DNA of 5,682 bases from an uncultured Methylobacter sp. (GCA_903831545.1 CAIKYI010000789.1:1-5682), one strand, 5' to 3'; shown: positions 1 through 5,682, counted from the first letter of the stretch. Numbers and translations are program-made. The notes: generated by a model not told the origin, from the letters alone.

Positions 1-1553
1 ATAGTTTTTTTGAAGAAAACTGGCTGTTTGAAGCGATTACCGAATGCTACATACCATTAATTTGTGTGCTTGACCGGTTGGATAGCGATGAGGTCAATTA
101 TCGGCTGACGCTTTCATTGTCGCCAACGTTGATATCAATGCTACGCGATGATCTGTTACAGGCACGCTATATTAATTATTTGCGCAGCCGATTGGAATTG
201 GCTGAAAAAGAAATCATTCGAACCCGCAAGCAACCAGAGTATCAAAAATTAGCCCGGCTGTATCGACGCGTCTTTCTGAATTCGTTACACACTTATCAAG
301 AGTGTTATCACGGCGATTTATTGTCAGCCTTCAAAAAACACCAGGCCACTGGTAAATTGGAGTTAATAACCACAGCTGCGACCCATGGTTTTTTGCCGTT
401 GCTTAATGTCAGCGAAACCGCTGTTCGTAATCAGATTGATACCGGGGTTGCAACTTTTAAAGCGTGTTTCGACTTTGCCCCTACGGGTTTTTGGTTGCCG
501 GAATGCGGTTATTACCCGGGTTTGGAGGCAGCGCTGGCTCAGGCAGGAGTTAAGTACTTTTTTGTTGATAGCCACGGCATTACTGCTGCAAATCCGCGGC
601 CCGCTAATGGCGTTTATGCGCCGCTGGTTTGCGACAACGGTGTCGCGGTGTTTGGCCGCGACTCTGAGTCTTCGAGGCAGGTCTGGAGTGCTCAGGAAGG
701 ATATCCAGGCGATTTTGATTATCGCGAATATTATAGTGATATCGGTTTTGAGCTGGAGTTGGATTACATCGCGCCATATATCCTTGATGCAAAAACCCGA
801 ATTAATACAGGCATTAAATACCACCGTGTGACCGGAGGTAATCTAGCCAAGGAAATTTATAACCCGCGACAAGCTGCAGCAAAAGCGCGTGAACATGCCG
901 AGGACTTTATCACTAAACGCCAGTGTCAACTGGAGCAACTTAGCGTAACCATGGATGTTCCTCCGATTATCGTGGCGCCTTACGATGCTGAACTGTTCGG
1001 TCATTGGTGGTTTGAAGGTGTGTATTGGTTGGAATGTGTACTGAGATTGGCAGCTCAAAACACTCATGGCGTAAAGCTGGCCAGTTGTAGCGAGTATTTA
1101 AAACAGCAGGTAGCAGCACCCCAGATTGCTACACCCTCTGCGTCAACCTGGGGTGATCAGGGCTATTCCAGTTACTGGATAAATGAAACCAATGACTGGA
1201 TTTATCCTCTTTTGCATCAAGCTGAACGGGATATGGAAAAGCTGGTAGGTGATGTTGAGCGACTGGCCCTTACCTCAATACAGACCAGGGCTCTGAATCA
1301 GGCAGCAAGATCAATTTTGCTGGCACAAGCATCGGATTGGCCTTTTATCATGAAGTCAGGTACAACTGTTGATTATGCGAACAAGCGCATAACCGATTAC
1401 CTGGCAAGGTTTAATTATCTGCACGACAGTATTCGTAAGAACCGGATTAACGAACGCTATCTGACTGCACTGGAAATTATGGATAATATTTTTCCGGACA
1501 TTGATTTTAGAAATTATAATCCGGCAAACTTAAAGAAGTCGTTTAAGCTATAA
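1..1553 (+). CDS. GH57 1,4-alpha-glucan branching enzyme (5'-truncated by window edge)
   Basis: Retaining glycoside hydrolase family 57 enzyme that makes alpha-1,6 branches in glycogen by cutting and transferring alpha-1,4 chains, presumably in the cytoplasm. The frame is open from base 3 to the TAA at 1551-1553 (516 codons visible). The GTG at 66 is internal: the preceding codons read EENWLFEAITECYIPL, typical of the family N-terminus, and only the HAHLPF-like first conserved region (about 20-30 residues) is missing to the left. Visible landmarks: LTLSLSP near 81-125; ATHGFLPLL around 378-404; FWLPECGY with the nucleophile Glu at 501-503; the YPGDFDYREYYSDIG catalytic-loop region near 702-746; APYDAELFGHWWFEG with the acid/base Asp at 984-986; and TWGDQGYSSYW followed by NDWIYPLLHQAE near 1146-1226. 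Visible length fits the family (about 520-540 residues). It is not the GH13 enzyme GlgB, so no symbol is given. A GH57 amylase or 4-alpha-glucanotransferase is less likely because the HWWFEG and WGxxGY motifs are branching-enzyme-like. Confidence 0.93.
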   Translation, partial: SFFEENWLFEAITECYIPLICVLDRLDSDEVNYRLTLSLSPTLISMLRDDLLQARYINYLRSRLELAEKEIIRTRKQPEYQKLARLYRRVFLNSLHTYQECYHGDLLSAFKKHQATGKLELITTAATHGFLPLLNVSETAVRNQIDTGVATFKACFDFAPTGFWLPECGYYPGLEAALAQAGVKYFFVDSHGITAANPRPANGVYAPLVCDNGVAVFGRDSESSRQVWSAQEGYPGDFDYREYYSDIGFELELDYIAPYILDAKTRINTGIKYHRVTGGNLAKEIYNPRQAAAKAREHAEDFITKRQCQLEQLSVTMDVPPIIVAPYDAELFGHWWFEGVYWLECVLRLAAQNTHGVKLASCSEYLKQQVAAPQIATPSASTWGDQGYSSYWINETNDWIYPLLHQAERDMEKLVGDVERLALTSIQTRALNQAARSILLAQASDWPFIMKSGTTVDYANKRITDYLARFNYLHDSIRKNRINERYLTALEIMDNIFPDIDFRNYNPANLKKSFKL

Positions 1554-1706
1554 AAAGACCAAAGAGTATTGTGTGGTTAATTTTTTACCTTTTGTCTTTA
1601 GCCTGTTCTTTGCCATGAATACCTGCTTCTTCACAACGTGTGCGCTCGGTACTTTGACTTTGAGTCCACACAAATCGTTTCAGGACCGAAATAACGGAGA
1701 CAAAGG
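1554..1706. other. Intergenic region with long-range inverted repeat and SD
   Basis: This is the 153-bp gap between the branching enzyme and the CBM21-EEP gene. It contains a perfect 8-base inverted repeat, TTGTGTGG (1569-1576) and CCACACAA (1666-1673), enclosing about 89 bases that are pyrimidine-rich on the + strand (1580-1612). A small palindrome GACTttgAGTC lies at 1656-1666. TTGACT at 1654-1659 resembles a -35 box, but no acceptable -10 box lies 16-18 bases downstream, so I do not call a promoter. GGAGA at 1696-1700 is the ribosome binding site for the ATG at 1707. No T-tract terminator is evident after the upstream stop codon, so readthrough from the branching-enzyme gene is possible. 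Confidence 0.35.
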
Positions 1707-3212
1707 ATGGATGAAATCCAACTGTTGTATGTTGAAAATGTGATAACCCGAAAAAATACCGGTGTTCACCAGACGTTGCGGTTTCTTATGCGGGTTGCAA
1801 ATGTCAGTTACGACAAACGGGTCGATATAATCTGGTCTGGAGAAGATCAGATTTGGCAAACGTTGCCAGCCAGTTATAACAGCAAGCTCGAAGACGGTAA
1901 CGAGTGCTGGATGGCTCAGGCAACTTTTGAACTAACTCCGGCACAATCGTTACCCGGCAATATCCGGTTTGGCTTGCGCTACCAGGCTGCGGGAGCCGAG
2001 TATTGGGATAATAAGCTGGGTTCAAACTATTCCAGTCAGGCAGATTCGGGTATCCAGATTACTGGCGCTGTTCCGTTGTTAAATATTGACTTTATAACCA
2101 GGTTTGATGACCTGCAAAAAAATGTTCCGATTACGGTTGCGGTCCATCAATATCATCAAGCCGATAAAGTCACTCTGTACTGGACGACAGATAATTGGGA
2201 GCACTCCCATAAAGCCTCTTGTCATTTCAAAAAAAATTATTGGGATAAAGAAGCTCTTAGCAACGCCAGAAACCCAAATCAGTATGGTACTGCGGTCTGG
2301 AAAGGCTGGGTAAAGATCGGTCAGGCTTTTCGTTTGCAATACAGTATTGTCCTTGAACGAGACGGTCAATCTTATTGGGATAATAATTATGGAAAAAATT
2401 ACTCGATCAGTCGTGATCCGCTGAAAGTTTTGATCCTGAATTTGCATTGTTATCAGGAAGATGATCAGGATTACAAGTTTTCCCAAATTGCAAAAGCAAT
2501 TAATGAACTGGATGCGGATGTGGTTTGTCTTCAGGAGGTTGCGGAATTGTGGAATGAGGGGGCGGGGGATTGGGCGTCCAATTCTGCCAGAATAATCAAT
2601 GATCGTCTTCAGACGCCTTATCATCTCCATACCGATTGGGCGCATCTGGGATTTGACAAATATCGCGAAGGTGTTGCGGTGTTAAGCAGATATGATTTTA
2701 TAAAACACGATGCCAGATATGTATCAGATAGTCATGATGCATTTAGCATACACTCCCGTAAAGTGGTTATGGCTCAAGTTAATGTTCCCTATATCGGGCT
2801 TATTAATGTTTTTTCAGCGCATTTAAGCTGGATGGAAGATGGGTTTTCAGGGCAGTTTACCAGGCTTTGTGAGTGGGCCGAAACCACGTATTCCCCGCAG
2901 GTCGACGCTACTCTGCTTTGTGGCGATTTTAATATTACTGCCGGGTCAGAAGGGTATCAATTGGTGGTTGATGCACATCAATATGACGACCAGTATTTGG
3001 CGGCTAACTCGCAGGGGGTATTTGACAGGATTTTCAGGGTTAATGATGCCCACTGGCAAAATTATCTGGCTGAAGATTACCGTATTGACTATATATTTTT
3101 AAACAAAAACAGTAATTTGAAGGTGACTTCAGCTAAAGTATTGTTTACCGAACAGGATTATGGAAGGGTTTCAGATCATTGCGGTTATTTTATGACCTTT
3201 GAGCCTAAATAA
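1707..3212 (+). CDS. Tandem CBM21-like glucan-binding modules fused to an EEP phosphatase domain
   Basis: Three-domain, 501-residue protein with no signal peptide, so probably cytoplasmic. Residues about 6-110 and 123-233 are two beta-sandwich modules of CBM21 type (starch/glycogen binding); each ends in the family hallmark, YWDNKLGSNY (99-108) and YWDNNYGKNY (223-232). Residues about 238-499 are an endonuclease/exonuclease/phosphatase domain with the expected metal and catalytic residues: Asn245 (LNLH), Glu277 (LQEV), His372 (SAHLSW), Asp407/Asn409 (GDFN), Asp461 (RIDYIF) and Asp490/His491 (SDH). LNLHCYQEDDQ, EGVAVLSR and HLSWMEDGF resemble the maltose 6'-phosphate phosphatase (MapP) subgroup rather than exonuclease III; this comparison is from memory. 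Inferred role: a Mg-dependent phosphatase held on glycogen, removing phosphate from glucan or maltodextrin. A glucan-tethered nuclease or lipid phosphoesterase is not excluded. The start is fixed by an in-frame TAA at 1692 and by GGAGA at 1696-1700, six bases before the ATG. A second TAA directly follows the stop. Confidence 0.88.
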   Translation: MDEIQLLYVENVITRKNTGVHQTLRFLMRVANVSYDKRVDIIWSGEDQIWQTLPASYNSKLEDGNECWMAQATFELTPAQSLPGNIRFGLRYQAAGAEYWDNKLGSNYSSQADSGIQITGAVPLLNIDFITRFDDLQKNVPITVAVHQYHQADKVTLYWTTDNWEHSHKASCHFKKNYWDKEALSNARNPNQYGTAVWKGWVKIGQAFRLQYSIVLERDGQSYWDNNYGKNYSISRDPLKVLILNLHCYQEDDQDYKFSQIAKAINELDADVVCLQEVAELWNEGAGDWASNSARIINDRLQTPYHLHTDWAHLGFDKYREGVAVLSRYDFIKHDARYVSDSHDAFSIHSRKVVMAQVNVPYIGLINVFSAHLSWMEDGFSGQFTRLCEWAETTYSPQVDATLLCGDFNITAGSEGYQLVVDAHQYDDQYLAANSQGVFDRIFRVNDAHWQNYLAEDYRIDYIFLNKNSNLKVTSAKVLFTEQDYGRVSDHCGYFMTFEPK

Positions 3213-3222
3213 TAAAATTATT

Positions 3223-3253
3223 AGGTAGCAGGCGAACTGTCGCCTTTTTACCT
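3223..3253 (+). terminator. Rho-independent terminator or attenuator-like hairpin
   Basis: A perfect 6-bp stem AGGCGA (3230-3235) and TCGCCT (3240-3245) with an ACTG tetraloop is followed immediately by a T tract ending at 3249, the classic intrinsic terminator layout. An outer stem AGGTA (3223-3227) with TACCT (3249-3253) can extend it across a small internal loop, burying the T tract. It lies 11 bases after the EEP gene's stop and just ahead of the SD (GGAG, 3255-3258) of the PLD-like gene. The stem and T tract are short, so partial termination or an mRNA-stabilising or processing hairpin is as likely as full termination. Confidence 0.65.
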
Positions 3254-3268
3254 TGGAGATAAAAAGAA

Positions 3269-4861
3269 ATGCAGATAGCTGAACATTATGCCTCGCCCAC
3301 TCATGGAAACCTGGGTGGAGCTTTTGAACGCGTGAATGATTTTAATCATAAATTTTATATACGCTGGGGAAAAATTGATTTTGATGTGTTTTATGGCGTT
3401 CAGGCCAACGTAAAAGTCATTTTAAAAGTCTACCGCGATTCGATTTGTGAAACTTATATTGTCGATACTGATGCCTATGATATTCAATGGGATCGACATA
3501 AACGCTGCACCCGGGATTTTTATATACATCCGTTTTCCAACAACTTTGGTCAGATCAACTGCATCAAGTTTGCATTTATTATTCATTTAAACGAGCACTC
3601 TATCGCCTCCCAAAATGAATATATTTTTATGGACTGGCAACAACTTCAGGGTGACTTGCCACAGTATCGAAGGATTAATGGTGACTGGGCAACTGCCAAT
3701 CGGTACAGGACTTACGAGCTTAATGCCGGTGAATTACAAAGCGATGTAGATTGGTATAACCATCATTTTGAAGCCTTGCAACTGGTACCCAAGTTTACCA
3801 AAGGACAGCAGCACCATCCCTATCATCCCAAACGTTATATTCATGATCTTATCGAAAAGGTTATTCGCTGCAAACATCAACATCCCGAGCGCTTATGCAC
3901 TATAAAAGTCAGCGTGGATTGCATTGATGATTATGATTTTATAACTCATCTGGTCCATGCCAGCGAGCAGGGCGTTTTGGTTCAGTGTATCGTTGACTGG
4001 CGGAAAATGACCCTGACCAATAGCGAAAATTACGCACGATTAAAACGCGCCAGGGTTGAGTTGGTCGGCGTTTTTTGCAGCCCCAAACATCACTTGATTG
4101 AAGTCGAACCGGATATGCATACCAAATTCATTATTTTTAATGATGAGGACAGTATTCTGGGTTCGTTCAATATCACTTTTGACCGGTGGTGGGCAAATTG
4201 GGAGTCGGGTATGACTTTTCATTCAAAAGGTATCTGCCGTTTGCTGGATAATATTTTTCAAAGTCAGCGCGGGGGCGTCAATCAGAAATATGGCATTGAC
4301 CCGTTAAGCCACTTTAATTTGCTGTACACCTTTGGACGGCACATGATGCTTAACGGCAAGCCTTACCTACCTCATCACGCAATCTTGGCCGAAATTAACC
4401 GGGCCAGATATTCGATTAAAGTATCCTTGTTTTTGATTGGCGATTTGTTGGGCGATCACCATGACAGCGTGGTCAATGCGTTGATTAACGCCAAGAACAG
4501 GGGGGTCAATGTGCATATCTTGCTAAATGGCCATCTGGCCAGACAAGGGCGGATCGGTGTGGAGCGACCAATGGACCAGGAACTAAGTCGGCCGTTGCTG
4601 CCAACGGTTGATCGCTTAAGGTTTGCGGGAGTTGCTGTTGGACTGGTTTACGGGCAAGACGATCACCCTGTGCCTTATTCGCCGATTCATTCCAAATATT
4701 GCGTTATTGATGATTACATTGTCATTGAAGGCAGTTTTAACTGGTATAACACCTCTGTTTTTTCTCATGATTTGCTGGTCGTGGCGGCTAATTATGAGGT
4801 AGCAAAGCCCTATTTATATGAGTTTGAGCAAATACAGCGTTCTTTTAGGGTGTATTATTAA
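3269..4861 (+). CDS. Phospholipase D-superfamily protein with novel N-terminal domain
   Basis: 530-residue protein with no signal peptide or membrane span. Residues about 1-175 form an N-terminal region rich in aromatics and predicted strands that I do not recognise; it may be a ligand-binding beta-sandwich, but no family signature is visible. Residues about 180-340 and 350-530 are the two halves of a PLD fold. Motif 2 is canonical: His474, Lys476, Asp481, then GSFNW at 488-492. Motif 1 has the same spacing (His284, Lys286, then GSFN at 298-301), but the Asp position is Asn291, with Asp292 next to it. PLD enzymes cleave phosphodiester bonds through a covalent phospho-histidine; the substrate (lipid, nucleic acid or another diester) cannot be told from sequence. 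ATG 3269 is the first start after an in-frame TAA at 3260-3262; the SD GGAG ends 10 bases before it. It follows the glucan-binding EEP gene by 56 bp, so joint action on a glycogen-associated phosphodiester is a possible, unproven role. Family call is firm; function is unknown. Confidence 0.85.
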   Translation: MQIAEHYASPTHGNLGGAFERVNDFNHKFYIRWGKIDFDVFYGVQANVKVILKVYRDSICETYIVDTDAYDIQWDRHKRCTRDFYIHPFSNNFGQINCIKFAFIIHLNEHSIASQNEYIFMDWQQLQGDLPQYRRINGDWATANRYRTYELNAGELQSDVDWYNHHFEALQLVPKFTKGQQHHPYHPKRYIHDLIEKVIRCKHQHPERLCTIKVSVDCIDDYDFITHLVHASEQGVLVQCIVDWRKMTLTNSENYARLKRARVELVGVFCSPKHHLIEVEPDMHTKFIIFNDEDSILGSFNITFDRWWANWESGMTFHSKGICRLLDNIFQSQRGGVNQKYGIDPLSHFNLLYTFGRHMMLNGKPYLPHHAILAEINRARYSIKVSLFLIGDLLGDHHDSVVNALINAKNRGVNVHILLNGHLARQGRIGVERPMDQELSRPLLPTVDRLRFAGVAVGLVYGQDDHPVPYSPIHSKYCVIDDYIVIEGSFNWYNTSVFSHDLLVVAANYEVAKPYLYEFEQIQRSFRVYY

Positions 4862-4970
4862 AAGGGTATAACCGGTGATTATTTTATCGATTTTCCAGGG
4901 TCCTCGGTAACCTGCTGTATTCGAATCCTAATTTTCAGCTTGATTTAACCGTTTTAAAAATAGAGAAGCT
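4862..4970. other. Intergenic gap before the cupin gene
   Basis: 109 bp with no gene, no convincing -35/-10 pair and no strong hairpin followed by a T tract. The only SD-like sequence is the weak purine run AGAGAAG at 4962-4968, close to the ATG at 4971. The cupin gene could be reached by readthrough from the PLD-like gene or have a promoter I cannot recognise. Confidence 0.4.
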
Positions 4971-5372
4971 ATGAAAGCAGAAATACGCCGAATAAATCCG
5001 GGTTCCGAGTTATATATGGCAGAGATGTGTTACATCAATGAACTATCCAACAGTGCCGATGATCTCGATATGTCAATTGCGCGAGCAAGAGTTAAAGCCG
5101 GTGTGACAACCCGTTGGCATCGTCTTGCCGATATTGCCGAACGCTATGTAATACTTGAAGGGGCAGGGCTTGTTGAAATTGGAAATATGGCTCCGCAGGA
5201 AGTCGGGATCGGTGATGTAGTATTGATCCCTCCAAATTGTCGACAAAGAATCTCAAACATTGGGTGTATTGACCTTGTTTTTCTGGCAATCTGCACCCCG
5301 CGATTTTGTCAGACTGCTTATGAAGATATAGAAGATGAACTTCATGTTCAGTCTTTACTGGGCGGCAGCTAA
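4971..5372 (+). CDS. Small single-domain cupin protein
   Basis: 133-residue protein consisting of one cupin beta-barrel (about residues 35-110) with short tails. Cupin motif 1 is seen as Gly44, His50, Glu57 and Gly64 (GVTTRWHRL, then ERYVILEGAG); the second metal His of the standard HxH is replaced by Leu52. Motif 2 is seen as GDVVLIPPNCRQRISN (81-96), with Gln92 where the usual His stands. The WHRL...ERYVILEG...QRI.N.G..DLVFLAICTPRF pattern looks like a conserved subfamily, often loosely annotated as mannose-6-phosphate isomerase-like or cupin_2, so the His losses are probably ancestral rather than decay. Catalysis, metal content and ligand are unknown; a sugar- or sugar-phosphate-related role is only a guess from context. 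The start follows an in-frame TGA at 4941 with a weak SD (4962-4968). It lies 109 bp after the PLD-like gene on the same strand; an operon link is uncertain. Confidence 0.85.
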   Translation: MKAEIRRINPGSELYMAEMCYINELSNSADDLDMSIARARVKAGVTTRWHRLADIAERYVILEGAGLVEIGNMAPQEVGIGDVVLIPPNCRQRISNIGCIDLVFLAICTPRFCQTAYEDIEDELHVQSLLGGS

Positions 5373-5454
5373 AAAAATTAACACACGATAATAAGCAGGC
5401 AGGTTAAACGTATTATTTACTGTTTTATATTTTCATTAAAAAATTAGTAAATTA

Positions 5455-5512
5455 ACGAGCGAGGTTCCTCGTAAGGGATTTTCTCTAGCGGGGTGTTTTT
5501 TTGTTTGCTAGA
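5455..5512 (+). terminator. Hairpin and T-tract region, possible terminator of the cupin transcript
   Basis: Several overlapping stems are possible: ACGAG (5455-5459) with CTCGT (5468-5472); CGAGG (5460-5464) with CCTCG (5467-5471); CCTCG (5467-5471) with CGGGG (5489-5493), including one G-U pair, followed two bases later by seven T (5496-5502); and TCTAGC (5484-5489) with GCTAGA (5507-5512). The third stem with the T run has intrinsic-terminator layout, but its loop of 17 bases is long and the stem is short. It sits about 85 bases after the cupin stop, in an otherwise gene-free, A+T-rich 259-bp gap (5373-5631). Confidence 0.4.
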
Positions 5513-5547
5513 ATGAAAATAGCAGAAATGTCATTTCTTGGTTAGAA

Positions 5548-5578
5548 TTGCCCTACAGCTAAATAATTAAACTATACT
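5548..5578 (+). promoter_or_regulatory. Candidate sigma70 promoter for the gene starting at 5632
   Basis: TATACT at 5573-5578 is a good -10 box. TTGCCC at 5548-5553 is a partial -35 box with a 19-base spacer, at the long end of the accepted range. The surroundings are A+T-rich, and a start about 7 bases downstream of the -10 box would give a 5' leader of about 45 bases before the ATG at 5632. No operator-like repeat is visible next to it. Confidence 0.4.
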
Positions 5579-5631
5579 TTAGCGCTTAAACGTTGAATGC
5601 TGTACTATTCGCACAGGGGGATGCAAGGAAA

Positions 5632-5682
5632 ATGGTCGAAAAAGAAGGGGAGAGGATATTGAAACTTCAGGGGCCTTATACA
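5632..5682 (+). CDS. Possible start of a downstream gene (3'-truncated by window edge)
   Basis: The frame from the ATG at 5632 stays open for 17 codons to the window end (MVEKEGERILKLQGPYT). It is preceded by purine-rich AGGGGG (5615-5620, 11 bases away) and AAGGA (5625-5629, only 2 bases away), and by a candidate promoter at 5548-5578. An in-frame stop at 5587-5589 limits the N-terminus; TTG 5593 and TTG 5659 are alternative starts. Seventeen residues are too few to name a family. The competing ATG at 5621 hits a stop (TGA) within 14 codons. Confidence 0.4.
   Translation, partial: MVEKEGERILKLQGPYT

Noticed and set aside
66..68. GTG at 66 as the start of the branching enzyme
   Set aside because: The same frame is open back to the window edge and the upstream codons encode conserved family sequence (EENWLFEAITECYIPL), so the true start lies outside the window.
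363..831. Open frames on both strands inside the branching-enzyme gene (minus 363-824, plus 385-831, minus 604-792)
   Set aside because: They lie wholly within a clearly conserved gene, have low-complexity or implausible protein sequence and no family motif; they are shadow frames.
1654..1682. Promoter based on TTGACT at 1654-1659
   Set aside because: No acceptable -10 hexamer lies at the right distance (the candidate is GTTTCA-like).
1615..1743. 42-codon frame MNTCFFTTCALGTLTL... in the gap before the EEP gene
   Set aside because: It has no Shine-Dalgarno sequence, overlaps the well-supported EEP start in another frame and has no recognisable similarity; a leader peptide cannot be excluded but is not supported.
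2079..2645. Minus-strand frame of 188 codons opposite the EEP gene
   Set aside because: Ile-rich antisense translation of a conserved gene with no domain signature.
1707..4861. Anti-phage defence system built from nuclease-like EEP and PLD proteins
   Set aside because: Nuclease-type folds occur in defence systems, but the glucan-binding modules, the MapP-like motifs and the branching-enzyme neighbour fit glycogen metabolism better; no sensor, NTPase or toxin partner is present in the window.
5597..5662. Short frame MLYYSHRGMQGKWSKKK... overlapping the possible gene at 5632
   Set aside because: It is only 21 codons, ends in a stop and has no good ribosome binding site; the 5632 frame, open to the edge, is preferred.
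1..5682. CRISPR array, tRNA/rRNA, insertion sequence or attachment site
   Set aside because: No regularly spaced direct repeats, no tRNA-like cloverleaf, no transposase motif and no terminal inverted repeats were seen by eye.

Overview
The window is a compact, single-strand (+) stretch of bacterial chromosome with moderate G+C. It looks like part of a cytoplasmic glycogen (alpha-glucan) metabolism neighbourhood. None of the visible proteins has a recognisable signal peptide or membrane segment. Organism: codon choice, short Shine-Dalgarno-led intergenic gaps and the flavour of the proteins suggest a Gram-negative bacterium, most likely a gammaproteobacterium. A methanotroph-like (Methylococcales) source is my guess only; no marker gene in the window settles it.

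Layout: (1) 1-1553, a GH57-type 1,4-alpha-glucan branching enzyme cut by the left window edge, so its N-terminal 20-30 residues are missing. (2) 1707-3212, a three-domain protein: two tandem starch/glycogen-binding modules (CBM21-like, each ending in a YWDNxxGxNY signature) fused to an endonuclease/exonuclease/phosphatase (EEP) domain with all expected catalytic residues. Its motif pattern resembles the sugar-phosphate phosphatase branch typified by maltose 6'-phosphate phosphatase (MapP). (3) A hairpin with a T tract at 3223-3253, then 3269-4861, a phospholipase D-superfamily protein with two HKD-type motifs (the first degenerate, Asp to Asn) and an unrecognised N-terminal domain of about 175 residues. 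(4) 4971-5372, a small single-domain cupin. (5) 5373-5631, a non-coding stretch with hairpins, a T tract and a candidate sigma70 promoter, leading into a possible new CDS that starts at 5632 and runs off the window.

How they may work together (inference): a branching enzyme shapes the glucan. A glucan-binding EEP enzyme would be tethered to the polymer, where the best-fitting guess is removal of phosphate monoesters, by analogy with laforin/SEX4 in eukaryotes, which pair a glucan-binding module with an unrelated phosphatase fold. The PLD-family protein could act on a phosphodiester in the same material. The combination of a glucan-binding EEP enzyme and a PLD-like phosphodiesterase beside a glycogen branching enzyme is the most interesting thing in the window. 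The functional link rests on proximity and shared strand only; 56-153 bp gaps and at least one terminator-like hairpin mean a single operon is not proven.
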